From Yersinia alsatica (lineage in GTDB: Bacteria > Pseudomonadota > Gammaproteobacteria > Enterobacterales > Enterobacteriaceae), in contig NZ_CABHWW010000033.1 of NCBI RefSeq assembly GCF_902170305.1, forward strand, positions 351,419 to 415,418: a stretch of 64,000 nucleotides of DNA, written 5' to 3'. This document shows positions 49,730 through 57,344 of this stretch, piece after piece; the stretch's first letter is position 1; the number at the start of each line of letters is the position of its first letter. The translations under genes and the position numbers were made by a program. The notes beneath the pieces were generated by a model. The model worked only from the letters and a program-made list of their open reading frames with translations, ran no database searches and was not told where the DNA came from.

Positions 49730-49891
49730 CTAAAGCCGCTTACGTCCTGTAAACAAACTGATGAGGAATAGGATAATACCCACGACGAAGACAACTTTTG
49801 CGGCCCAGGCTGCCGTACCGGCTAGCCCACCAAAACCTAATGCCGCAGCGATTAACGCAATGACCAGAAATATAATGCCCCAGCGAAACAT
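49730..49891 (-). CDS. ytjA: YtjA, DUF1328 small membrane protein
   Basis: 53 residues starting [20 protein letters not shown] and ending GRKRL, two transmembrane helices. Same length and sequence type as E. coli YtjA. GGAGAA precedes the ATG. Function unknown. It keeps the osmY-ytjA-yjjU order of E. coli. Confidence 0.93.
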   Translation of the reverse strand: MFRWGIIFLVIALIAAALGFGGLAGTAAWAAKVVFVVGIILFLISLFTGRKRL

Positions 49892-50099
49892 AAGCTTCTC
49901 CTTACCATTTGAAAAATGACTTCATAAACTCTCGTTCAAAAATCATTCTTTAATCACCTCTGTCTATTTAACAGTAGCGCATATAACAGAAGTCGTATTA
50001 GTTGGGTTTATTGGATGAATTATTGGGCTGATGGGCTTATTAAAAGGTATTTCGTGGATAATATTGCTGCCCACGAAATACCCACCAGCCAGATAATAA

Positions 50100-50714
50100 T
50101 TAAGGCTTGATGCTAAGGTCGTTTTTAACGCTTTTCACGCCTTTAACGGCTTTAGCAATGCTTTCTGCGCGCTCGGACTGCGCTTTATTCTCGACATTAC
50201 CGGACAACTGCACCACGCCATCCGTCGTCTCTACTGTCACTTTACGTGACGGTACGATGTCATCTGCCAGTAATTTGGCTTTGATTGAGCTGGTTGTCGC
50301 TGCATCACCCGCATATTCGCTGACAGATTGTGTTTTCTGATCTTTCACATGTAGCTTATCGCTAACGGATTTAACACCTTCAACATTACCGGCGATTTCA
50401 ACCGCGGTTTCAGCTTCAGCCTGAGAAGTCACGAAACCAGTGAGTGTGACAACACCATGGTTAGTTTCGACTGAGATATCAGTGCTTTTAAGGGACTTTT
50501 CTTCCAGCAACGCACTTTTCACTTTTGCTGTTGCCGCGCTGTCCCCCATGTAATTATCAACTTTCTTCATGGAACTATCGAGTTTAGCACCGGTACTGTC
50601 CACAGCGTTGGAGGCTTTATTTAGCATAGTGTCTTCGGCGAACACGCTACCACTCATAAGCGCAGTACCTAAAACAACAGCCATCACTGAACGGGCAAAT
50701 TTTGTGTTTGTCAT
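50100..50714 (-). CDS. osmY: OsmY, osmotically inducible periplasmic BON-domain protein
   Basis: 204 residues. Signal peptide ([20 protein letters not shown], cleavage after VFA), then two BON domains (about residues 55-125 and 134-204) with repeated [18 protein letters not shown] cores. In E. coli it is RpoS-dependent and supports outer-membrane proteins in the periplasm. Start at MTNTKF with GGAAG upstream. 311 bp separate it from prfC, including a CGGGGTACTGAGTACCCCG hairpin at 50982-51003. Confidence 0.95.
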   Translation of the reverse strand: MTNTKFARSVMAVVLGTALMSGSVFAEDTMLNKASNAVDSTGAKLDSSMKKVDNYMGDSAATAKVKSALLEEKSLKSTDISVETNHGVVTLTGFVTSQAEAETAVEIAGNVEGVKSVSDKLHVKDQKTQSVSEYAGDAATTSSIKAKLLADDIVPSRKVTVETTDGVVQLSGNVENKAQSERAESIAKAVKGVKSVKNDLSIKP

Positions 50715-51025
50715 CGATTTCTTCCTTTTTTGTTTTGAATTCCAAATCGGATATAACACCCCAATTTGCGAATTCTTACGCCACCTTATGTGGGTGGGCA
50801 TTTGATGAATACTTTACGATTACTGCAGGTTAACCGACCTTAATTTGATGCAAGTCAATCCTGCCGGTACCTATAAAGATAGAGCATCTCGGAAGAAATA
50901 CAGTCGGAATCGGACTAAAGTCAGATTTTTATCACTAAGTGAGAGTTATCTTAGAGAGAAAATAGTGAGGGAAATTAATGATTCGGGGTACTGAGTACCC
51001 CGATAGAATGCGGCTTACGGCTCGA

Positions 51026-52615
51026 TTAATGCTCGCGAGTTTTACGGAAACGAACTTCCGGATAACGTTCTTGCGTAATATTAAGATTAACCATAGTTGG
51101 GGCAATATAGCTCAAATTATCACCGCCATCTAATGCCAGATTAACCTCATTCTTACGTTTAAACTCTTCGAATTTCTTCACATCATCACATTCAACCCAG
51201 CGAGCAGTTGAAACGTTAACCGACTCATACACCGCTTCCACGTTGTATTCGCTTTTCAGTCGTGAAGAAACCACTTCAAACTGCAAGACACCAACGGCCC
51301 CAACAATCAGATCGTTGTTGGTCAGTGGACGGAAGACTTGCACCGCGCCCTCTTCGGACAACTGCACCAATCCTTTCAGCAATTGCTTCTGTTTCAATGG
51401 ATCACGCAGGCGAATACGACGGAACAACTCAGGGGCAAAGTTCGGAATACCGGTGAACTTCATATCTTCACCTTGAGTGAAGGTATCACCAATCTGAATG
51501 GTACCGTGGTTATGCAAACCGATAATGTCGCCAGCATAAGCTTCTTCAAGGTGCGAACGGTCGCCCGCCATAAAGGTCAGTGCATCGGAAATCACCACGT
51601 CTTTTTTAGTGCGAACCTGACGCAGTTTCATGCCTTTTTCAAAACGACCGGAAACCACGCGCAAGAAAGCAACACGGTCACGGTGTTTCGGGTCCATATT
51701 GGCCTGAATTTTGAAGACAAAACCGGTAAATTTCTCTTCAGCCGCCACCACTTCGCGCGTGTCTGTTTTACGTGGCATTGGCGCGGGGGCCCACTCAACC
51801 AAGCCATCCAACATATGGTCAACACCAAAGTTACCCAGTGCCGTACCAAAGAAGACCGGTGTTAAGTCACCAGACAGGAAAGCTTCATGATCAAATTCAT
51901 GAGATGCGCCCTGAACCAGCTCCAGCTCCTGACGGAACTGTTTAGCCAAGTCTTCACCCACCGCAACATCCAGATCCGGGTTATTCAGCCCTTTAACAAT
52001 GCGCACTTCTTGGATGGTGTGGCCTTTACCGGTCTGATACAGGTAAGTTTCATCTTTATAAAGGTGGTAAACCCCTTTAAATAACTTACCGCAGCCAATC
52101 GGCCAGGTTATCGGTGAACAGGCAATCTTCAGTTCACGTTCGACTTCATCCAACACTTCCATTGGATCACGGATATCGCGGTCCAATTTGTTCATAAAAG
52201 TCAGGATTGGCGTATCGCGCAGACGGGTAACTTCCATCAGCTTACGGGTCCGGTCTTCTACCCCTTTCGCCGCATCAATCACCATCAGACAGCAGTCAAC
52301 TGCGGTCAAGGTACGATAAGTATCTTCGGAGAAGTCTTCATGCCCCGGGGTATCAAGCAAGTTAACCAGACAGCCGCCATACGGAAACTGCATCACGGAA
52401 GTCGTGATGGAGATACCACGTTGCTTTTCCATTTCCATCCAGTCAGATTTGGCATGATGGCTTGAGCCACGGCCTTTTACCGTACCGGCGGTCTGAATGG
52501 CGTTTCCGAACAGCAACACTTTTTCGGTAATGGTGGTTTTACCGGCATCGGGGTGAGAGATGATAGCAAAGGTCCTTCTCTTATTGATTTCATTAAGAAA
52601 ATCTTGGTTTGCCAT
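51026..52615 (-). CDS. prfC: Peptide chain release factor 3, with ICE-derived 5' end
   Basis: 529 residues, full length. GTPase that recycles RF1/RF2. G-domain motifs [17 protein letters not shown] and FMNKLD are intact, and the C-terminus ends RKTREH. The first 11 residues ([11 protein letters not shown]) differ from the N-terminus I recall for Yersinia and E. coli PrfC, while [14 protein letters not shown] onward is standard. The change coincides with the SXT/R391 att core at 52548-52564, so start codon, ribosome site and promoter are now supplied by the ICE. The enzyme should be functional. Confidence 0.96.
   Translation of the reverse strand: MANQDFLNEINKRRTFAIISHPDAGKTTITEKVLLFGNAIQTAGTVKGRGSSHHAKSDWMEMEKQRGISITTSVMQFPYGGCLVNLLDTPGHEDFSEDTYRTLTAVDCCLMVIDAAKGVEDRTRKLMEVTRLRDTPILTFMNKLDRDIRDPMEVLDEVERELKIACSPITWPIGCGKLFKGVYHLYKDETYLYQTGKGHTIQEVRIVKGLNNPDLDVAVGEDLAKQFRQELELVQGASHEFDHEAFLSGDLTPVFFGTALGNFGVDHMLDGLVEWAPAPMPRKTDTREVVAAEEKFTGFVFKIQANMDPKHRDRVAFLRVVSGRFEKGMKLRQVRTKKDVVISDALTFMAGDRSHLEEAYAGDIIGLHNHGTIQIGDTFTQGEDMKFTGIPNFAPELFRRIRLRDPLKQKQLLKGLVQLSEEGAVQVFRPLTNNDLIVGAVGVLQFEVVSSRLKSEYNVEAVYESVNVSTARWVECDDVKKFEEFKRKNEVNLALDGGDNLSYIAPTMVNLNITQERYPEVRFRKTREH
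52548..52564. promoter_or_regulatory. Attachment-site core at the chromosome/ICE junction in prfC
   Basis: On the prfC strand ATCATCTCTCACCCCGA, inside the SHPDAG codons. SXT/R391 ICEs recombine at a 17-bp sequence at this place in prfC. To the left the sequence is chromosomal prfC; to the right it is ICE. The exact crossover base cannot be fixed without the other junction. Confidence 0.8.
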
Positions 52616-52871
52616 GTATAAATTCTTTTAGTTTGTACACGGATTTGTACACACTTTTGGAAGTACTCTCTTTTCAGTTCTTCGCTTGTCAAATCCGTCG
52701 TGTTAATCGTAATTGGCCGCTATTTTCGCTGATCTTGACTTTATAAACAATCAATGGTCATCTAATCGGTTACCATTTACTCTCAGCGTGCGCCAATGCT
52801 CAGTTGTAGCTGTTTGCAATCGTTGCTTCTTCAGCTCATGAACAACTGTGGCTAAACCACAAATTCCTTCG
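52616..52871. promoter_or_regulatory. ICE end region between prfC and setR
   Basis: 256 bp between the prfC start and the setR stop. It must supply the promoter of the chimeric prfC. I see AT-rich stretches (around 52740-52780) but no gene and no unmistakable promoter. Confidence 0.5.
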
Positions 52872-53519
52872 CTACCAGAAATCGATGATAGCTTGTCGTA
52901 CTACACCAATGATGGTGCAGTTGCCGTTGATCGGTATTGCCGGGTATTGGGGGTTCAAAGGTTTTAGGTACTTCTGTTCACCATCAATAACCAACTGCTT
53001 AAAGGTTGCTTCTTTCGAATCATCCAAACGCGCAACAACCAATGAACCTGAAGAGTAAGGTAACTCAGGATCAACAACGATCACTGCTCCCTCAGGTATG
53101 GATTTTTTTCCGCTTGGATTTTCCATACTGTCGCCTTTTACGCGAAGTGCGAAACAACCCTCATGTGCTTTCCCTGTGACTTCACGCCACTCTTCAGCAT
53201 CTTCATGGGCAAATCCCTCCGCTATTTCAGTCCAATCACCGGCCTGAACCCAGTTAATGAGAGGAATTCTTCCCTTAATGTCAGGCCCAACTTCTACATT
53301 ACCGACCCCCAAGCCAATCTCGCCATCACCTGTGGCGAGCCAATGAGCATTCACGCGAAGCGCTTCCGCGATCTGCATGGTGTAACGAGACCTAGCCGAT
53401 TTACCAGAGCAAATCTGGCTGATCGACTGCTGTTTGATACCAATGCGGCGAGCCAACTCAGACTGAGTCACCCCAGTAAGCTGCAAGGCATGGTTTAGTC
53501 GTTCGGATAAAGTTTTCAT
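52872..53519 (-). CDS. setR: SetR, CI-like repressor of the ICE
   Basis: 215 residues. N-terminal HTH (about residues 18-45, SELARRIGIKQQSISQICSG) and C-terminal S24 LexA/CI-type peptidase domain with cleavage pair A93-G94 (WVQAGDW), nucleophile S131 (VKGDSME) and general-base K174 (TFKQL). RecA-stimulated self-cleavage after DNA damage relieves repression of the setDC operon and so induces transfer. Divergent from croS across an operator cluster. Confidence 0.97.
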   Translation of the reverse strand: MKTLSERLNHALQLTGVTQSELARRIGIKQQSISQICSGKSARSRYTMQIAEALRVNAHWLATGDGEIGLGVGNVEVGPDIKGRIPLINWVQAGDWTEIAEGFAHEDAEEWREVTGKAHEGCFALRVKGDSMENPSGKKSIPEGAVIVVDPELPYSSGSLVVARLDDSKEATFKQLVIDGEQKYLKPLNPQYPAIPINGNCTIIGVVRQAIIDFW

Positions 53520-53530
53520 AAGCCCGTATT

Positions 53531-53626
53531 CTACAAATAAAACTGTAGCCTTTCAACAATTTTAACTGTTGACTAATCTACAGTTTAAACTGTAACATTC
53601 AATCTTGTAACAGTTATTATTGTAAC
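53531..53626. promoter_or_regulatory. Four SetR/CroS operators
   Basis: Four inverted repeats in the setR-croS gap: CTACAAATAAAACTGTAG (53531), CAACAATTTTAACTGTTG (53554), CTACAGTTTAAACTGTAA (53578) and GTAACAGTTATTATTGTAAC (53607). Starts are 23, 24 and about 30 bp apart. The third contains a perfect 16-bp palindrome and is the best candidate for the strongest site. Four operators are known for this switch in SXT. Confidence 0.88.
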
Positions 53627-53636
53627 AGGAGACGGT

Positions 53637-53888
53637 ATGGAAGTGTTCAACACAACACAAAAACATCTCCGCCGTGCCATTGACTTGGTCGGCGGGCAAT
53701 CAGCATTAGCACGAGCCATCAACTCAAAACAGCAAAACGTCTGGTTTTGGTTGAATAAATCAGGGCGTGTTCCCGCTGAATTCGTTTTACCCATCGAACA
53801 AGCTACGCAAGGACAGGTAACCCGATCTCAGTTAAGACCGGACATCTATCCCGAATGCCCAAGCGAGCTGAAAGCCAGTAACCAGTAG
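53637..53888 (+). CDS. croS: CroS, Cro-like repressor
   Basis: 83 residues, single small HTH domain (residues about 8-45, HLRRAIDLVGGQSALARAIN, then SKQQNVWFWLN). AGGAGA precedes the ATG. In SXT CroS counteracts SetR, allowing commitment to the transfer state after induction. First gene of the early operon leading to setDC. Cro-family helix pattern is clear. Confidence 0.92.
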   Translation: MEVFNTTQKHLRRAIDLVGGQSALARAINSKQQNVWFWLNKSGRVPAEFVLPIEQATQGQVTRSQLRPDIYPECPSELKASNQ

Positions 53889-53903
53889 GATTAAGGGCAA
53901 ATA

Positions 53904-53951
53904 ATGGTCAGCATTTTACGTAAACACAAAAGCGAGTTCCTCCATGCGTGA
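53904..53951 (+). CDS. Possible 15-aa coupling peptide before the next ICE gene
   Basis: MVSILRKHKSEFLHA, with AAGGG six bases before its ATG. Its stop overlaps the start of the following gene (ATGCGTGA). The downstream gene has no good ribosome site of its own, so this mini-ORF may deliver ribosomes to it. Translation is not proven. Confidence 0.4.
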   Translation: MVSILRKHKSEFLHA

Positions 53952-54813
53952 TTATGGCAAGGTCTATACCCGCTTTTGGCTAAAGCAAAACGTTTTGTCC
54001 TGGAGTGACTCAGCGAAGTTGCTAGGACTGTATTTGCTTACATGCCCGCATTGTAATTTGCTTGGCTGCTTTCGACTGCCGATTGGTTACGTTGCTTCTG
54101 ACTTGAACTGGGATGAGCAACAGGTTGCCAAGGCGTTAAGTGAGTTAGAACAAGATCAGTTCCTCATTCGTTGCGAGGAATCCGGTTGGACTTTGATTCG
54201 GAGCTTTCTGAAGCACAACCCAATCGAAAACCCAAACCAAGGTAAGGCAGCCTTTCGGTTGTTTAAAGATGTACCTGCCGACTTCGTTGGTATGGCATCG
54301 CTTTTGAAATCTCTTGCCGCTTTTCAAGCTCGGCTACCAGAAGAATTTTCATCATTGTTTATGCCTGATGGCAACCCGGTAAGGGACTCTCAACGGTCGG
54401 ATGACTCTGAGAGAAGCAATAAACCAACAGTTAAAACTGTTGACCACATACAGTTTGAAGACTTCTGGGATGTACAAATACGCAAAGAAAAAAAAGCGAA
54501 AGCCAAAGAAGAATGGCTACGCATGGGCCTCAATGAAGACCATGAACTCGCCTTGGAAGTGCTAACACGCTGGAAAGAGCAACGAGACAACCGATTACAG
54601 TATCAAGATCGGACTAAGACCCCTATGCCACATAACTGGCTTTTAAACCGGCAATGGGAAGACGAGTACGTTCGCATTGATGAAGTACAGCAATCATCGA
54701 CGAGCCTAAAGGGCAGCAATCATCAATTGAATATTGAAGAAAGCAATCGCCGCATTGCTGAAAGCTGGGCCGGACCAGGTATTCGGGAGGTTCGTTCAAG
54801 TGCAGGAGGTTGA
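53944..54813 (+). CDS. Conserved ICE protein with winged-helix-like N-terminal domain
   Basis: 289 residues. The N-terminal 110 residues (VYTRFWLKQNVLSW, then LLGLYLLTCPHCNLLGCFRL and VAKALSELEQDQFLI) resemble the DNA-binding domain of phage replication-initiator or DnaD-type proteins. The central part is low complexity, and the C-terminal part has a basic, Trp-rich stretch (FEDFWDVQIRKEKKAKAKEE). Found between croS and setDC in SXT/R391 ICEs; function not established to my knowledge. Overlaps the next gene by 14 bp. Confidence 0.75.
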   Translation: MRDYGKVYTRFWLKQNVLSWSDSAKLLGLYLLTCPHCNLLGCFRLPIGYVASDLNWDEQQVAKALSELEQDQFLIRCEESGWTLIRSFLKHNPIENPNQGKAAFRLFKDVPADFVGMASLLKSLAAFQARLPEEFSSLFMPDGNPVRDSQRSDDSERSNKPTVKTVDHIQFEDFWDVQIRKEKKAKAKEEWLRMGLNEDHELALEVLTRWKEQRDNRLQYQDRTKTPMPHNWLLNRQWEDEYVRIDEVQQSSTSLKGSNHQLNIEESNRRIAESWAGPGIREVRSSAGG

Positions 54814-55462
54814 TAAACGCGAGTTTGCTGAAGTTTGGGGAGCTGCTTGGGCCATGTATGGCAAAAGCGTATCACCACAATTGCTATCCATCGCATTTGA
54901 AGCCCTTCGTGCTTACAGCATTGAAGAAGTGCGAATCGGTCTGACTCGGCATATTCAATCCCCGGATACTGGGCAATTTTTTCCAAAGCCCGCTGACGTC
55001 ATCAAGCATATCGATGGCAACTCTGGCTCAAGAGCGATGGTTGCTTGGAACAAAGTTGACAAGGCTGTTCGTCAGGTTGGCGCTTGGACATCCGTGATGT
55101 TTGACGATGCGTTTATTCACCGCGTTATTTCAGACATGGGGGGATGGGTTGAACTCTGCAAGGTTGACGACAGGGAATACCCCTTTAAGCAAAAAGAGTT
55201 TTTAGCACGCTACCAGGCTTACTTGCTCCGGGACGAAGTGGGTGAATACCCAAGGCTATTACAGGGTATTGCAGACCATCAGAACCAGCAAAAAGGATTT
55301 GATATGCAAGCGCCGGTTGCCGTGGGCGACTGGTCAAAAGCGGCACAAGTTTATACGAGAGGCATCGCCGACTTTAGCGCAGTGCCTTTAAAAAGAATAA
55401 GCCCGAAAGCCATTCAAGCGCTTCTCGGAAATGAATTAGAGGACAAAAATGATAACGATTAA
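54800..55462 (+). CDS. Conserved ICE protein of unknown function (GTG start)
   Basis: 220 residues. Start taken at GTG 54800 (MQEVDKREFAEVW) because GGGAGG lies nine bases before it and the upstream extension to a TTG has no ribosome site. No catalytic motif recognised. Helical, soluble; contains a segment GQFFPKPADVIKHIDG of the kind seen with replication- or primase-loading phage proteins, but this is weak. Overlaps both neighbours by 14 bp. Confidence 0.75.
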   Translation: MQEVDKREFAEVWGAAWAMYGKSVSPQLLSIAFEALRAYSIEEVRIGLTRHIQSPDTGQFFPKPADVIKHIDGNSGSRAMVAWNKVDKAVRQVGAWTSVMFDDAFIHRVISDMGGWVELCKVDDREYPFKQKEFLARYQAYLLRDEVGEYPRLLQGIADHQNQQKGFDMQAPVAVGDWSKAAQVYTRGIADFSAVPLKRISPKAIQALLGNELEDKNDND

Positions 55463-55997
55463 AGCAAAAACGATTGCCCTAGCGATAGCCATGTCCGCAA
55501 GCACTTCAGTCTATGCGTTTCCGGGCTATCAGTGGGAAAAAGCAGCACAAAGCGTTGGTATTGATCCAGTCATGCTCTACGCCGTTGCCTTGGCTGAGTC
55601 CGCCTCACATCGCGGTCTCAACATGACCAGTCCATGGCCATACGCAATTCGCAATGGTTCAAATGCAACTTACGCCAAATCTCAGACAGAAGCGGAGCAA
55701 CTGTTAAACCAAGCACTGCAAGAGAGTGAAAAATACCAGCTCGATATTGGCCTTATGCAAATCAATTTGCATTGGCATGGGCATCGTGTGAGCTCACCGG
55801 CAGAACTGCTAGACCCCATCACCAACCTTACGGTCGGCTCAAATATTTTGGCCGAAGCAATCAAGTCTTCACCAAACGATTTAGAGCTTGGCATAGGCCG
55901 CTATCACAGTTGGAACGAAGAGCGAGCACGCTGGTATGGACAAAGAGTGCTTTCTATTTATCGCAATATTTTACATGAACTGGAGGTCCGTCAATGA
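55449..55997 (+). CDS. Exported lytic transglycosylase-like protein of the ICE
   Basis: 182 residues with an N-terminal signal peptide (ends SVYA, cut before FPGYQ). SLT-type fold: catalytic glutamate E50 in VALAESASHRG and motif YQLDIGLMQINLHWHG. Probably opens peptidoglycan for the mating channel, like VirB1-type enzymes. It lies upstream of setD rather than with the tra genes and overlaps neighbours at both ends. Confidence 0.88.
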   Translation: MITIKAKTIALAIAMSASTSVYAFPGYQWEKAAQSVGIDPVMLYAVALAESASHRGLNMTSPWPYAIRNGSNATYAKSQTEAEQLLNQALQESEKYQLDIGLMQINLHWHGHRVSSPAELLDPITNLTVGSNILAEAIKSSPNDLELGIGRYHSWNEERARWYGQRVLSIYRNILHELEVRQ

Positions 55998-56293
55998 CAA
56001 CCAATCAACAAGACTTCTATCAATTAAATTTGGCGTACCTGCACGCAGCACGAGAATTAGCGCGAATTGATCCGCAAGAGGCGGTCTTGCGCTTTGGACT
56101 TACACGCGACGTGGTTGATGCTCTGATTAATGCTGGTGTTGACGACCTGCAACGAGTGGCGACCTCATCATTCATGCTGTTTCAACCAAGGGGTAACCAA
56201 AGCCAACTGATTGAGATGGTGAAGAGCAAAGGCACAGGTATCCCAAGAATCGCTTATTTATTATCAACCCTAAACAACAAGGGGGATGCATGA
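55994..56293 (+). CDS. setD: SetD, FlhD-like transcription activator subunit
   Basis: 99 residues, FlhD-like helical protein. Acts with SetC as the master activator of SXT transfer, excision and int genes. Start overlaps the upstream stop and its own stop overlaps the setC start, each by 4 bp (ATGA), giving equimolar expression of the complex. Confidence 0.93.
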   Translation: MTTNQQDFYQLNLAYLHAARELARIDPQEAVLRFGLTRDVVDALINAGVDDLQRVATSSFMLFQPRGNQSQLIEMVKSKGTGIPRIAYLLSTLNNKGDA

Positions 56294-56823
56294 TTGATAA
56301 CCTGTCCAAAAGTGAGCTGTTTACCCGAGCCTCGCTGCTTATTAAATACGGATTTAGAACAACCATAATCGCGCTCGATACTGGTTTGCCAATCCACATT
56401 ATCAGAAGGCTTCATAAAGAAGTGACTGGCAAGTCACCTTGTCCTGGTCAATTGCCAGAATCTGATGCCATTGTTAAAAGCAGAAGAGCCTTAGTTGAAG
56501 GCTCCCTGCTGATGGCGCTTTATGTCAATATTGGTGGTGACAATGTCTACAAGCAATTAAATATCGATGCTTTGATGAAGGCTTACGATGCGTACTTGGT
56601 TGCAAGAGAAGAAGCAGCTCTTCCAGCTGAGATCCCCTGGAAAAAGCTGACCATCAATGAAGGTTGGGTTCTAGCTCGTGATTTAAGATCTCAGCTTGCA
56701 TCCTTACACCGGTGTCGATGCGGTAGTCTGTATTTGACGGTATCTCAACAGCGCATTCAGCTTAAATGTCCTGTGTGTGAGATTATGGCCGAGCAAACCA
56801 CTAGAGCACTTTTTGAGAACTAA
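56290..56823 (+). CDS. setC: SetC, FlhC-like transcription activator subunit
   Basis: 177 residues. FlhC homologue: N-terminal helical region (KSELFTRASLLIKYGFRTTI) and a C-terminal zinc-binding site with four cysteines, CRCG at about residue 139 and CPVC near 158. It joins SetD in a heteromeric activator bound upstream of tra operons. SetR represses this operon in the quiescent state. Confidence 0.93.
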   Translation: MIDNLSKSELFTRASLLIKYGFRTTIIALDTGLPIHIIRRLHKEVTGKSPCPGQLPESDAIVKSRRALVEGSLLMALYVNIGGDNVYKQLNIDALMKAYDAYLVAREEAALPAEIPWKKLTINEGWVLARDLRSQLASLHRCRCGSLYLTVSQQRIQLKCPVCEIMAEQTTRALFEN

Positions 56824-56880
56824 CATGCTGATGCATGATTTGATTGTGCACCGCCCGTGCACTTTGAGAGAACTAAGAAG

Positions 56881-57312
56881 ATGGCAAACTTACTTAAATC
56901 TTTAGCTGCACGCTGCTGGGTTATATCACTGGGGCTTTTTCTGGCGACTTTGGCTGCGGCTCATTTTTTTCCATCAGAAATATTAACGGCATCTGCCAAG
57001 TTAGCGGCTTTGCCATTTCTGATTTGCACCATCGTTTTTTTCAGCTACTTGGGATTCAAAGCAACTGCTAATCCTATCGGCCTTATAACCATCACCACTA
57101 TGTTTTTAGCAATCGCATATTGGCAAGCGAGTTGGGCAATTTTATGTGTCGGTTTAGCTTACTTAGGCTTAAGCGAACTAATCCATTTATTTCAAAGACA
57201 ACTGAAAGATACCGGTCGAGAACTAAGCCTGAGCGAAAAAAAATATTGGTACTGGGTAAACGAATTTGCAGACGGTCGCTCATCTATCCTCCCAAAAAGG
57301 CCAAAAAAATAG
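56881..57312 (+). CDS. eex: Eex, inner-membrane entry exclusion protein
   Basis: 143 residues. Three or four hydrophobic segments (residues about 10-30, 36-58, 62-95), then a charged cytoplasmic tail (LFQRQLKDTGRELS). In this family the cytoplasmic C-terminal part sets exclusion group specificity by contacting donor TraG. Start at MANLLKSLAARC; a GTG eight codons upstream is not favoured. Convergent with traG. Confidence 0.9.
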   Translation: MANLLKSLAARCWVISLGLFLATLAAAHFFPSEILTASAKLAALPFLICTIVFFSYLGFKATANPIGLITITTMFLAIAYWQASWAILCVGLAYLGLSELIHLFQRQLKDTGRELSLSEKKYWYWVNEFADGRSSILPKRPKK

Positions 57313-57340
57313 CCAGCCCATCACAAGCTGGCTACCTTCT
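57303..57340. terminator. Terminator between eex and traG
   Basis: TAGCCAGC and GCTGGCTA arms with a 9-nt loop. On the plus strand CCTTCTGTTTTT follows; on the minus strand the A-run at 57303-57309 becomes a U-tail, so it serves both genes. Confidence 0.8.
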
Positions 57341-57344
57341 GTTT

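Noticed and set aside
50982..51003. Hairpin CGGGGTACTGAGTACCCCG between osmY and prfC as a strong terminator
   Set aside because: Good stem but no U-run on the prfC strand. Mentioned with osmY but not called as a terminator.
52477..52692. Alternative ORF overlapping the prfC start (71 codons, minus strand)
   Set aside because: Out of frame with prfC and without family features. The RF3 frame from 52615 is clearly the coding one.
53520..53636. Short palindromic repeats considered as a CRISPR-like array
   Set aside because: Only four imperfect inverted repeats with unequal spacing and no spacers of uniform length. They are operators between divergent repressor genes.
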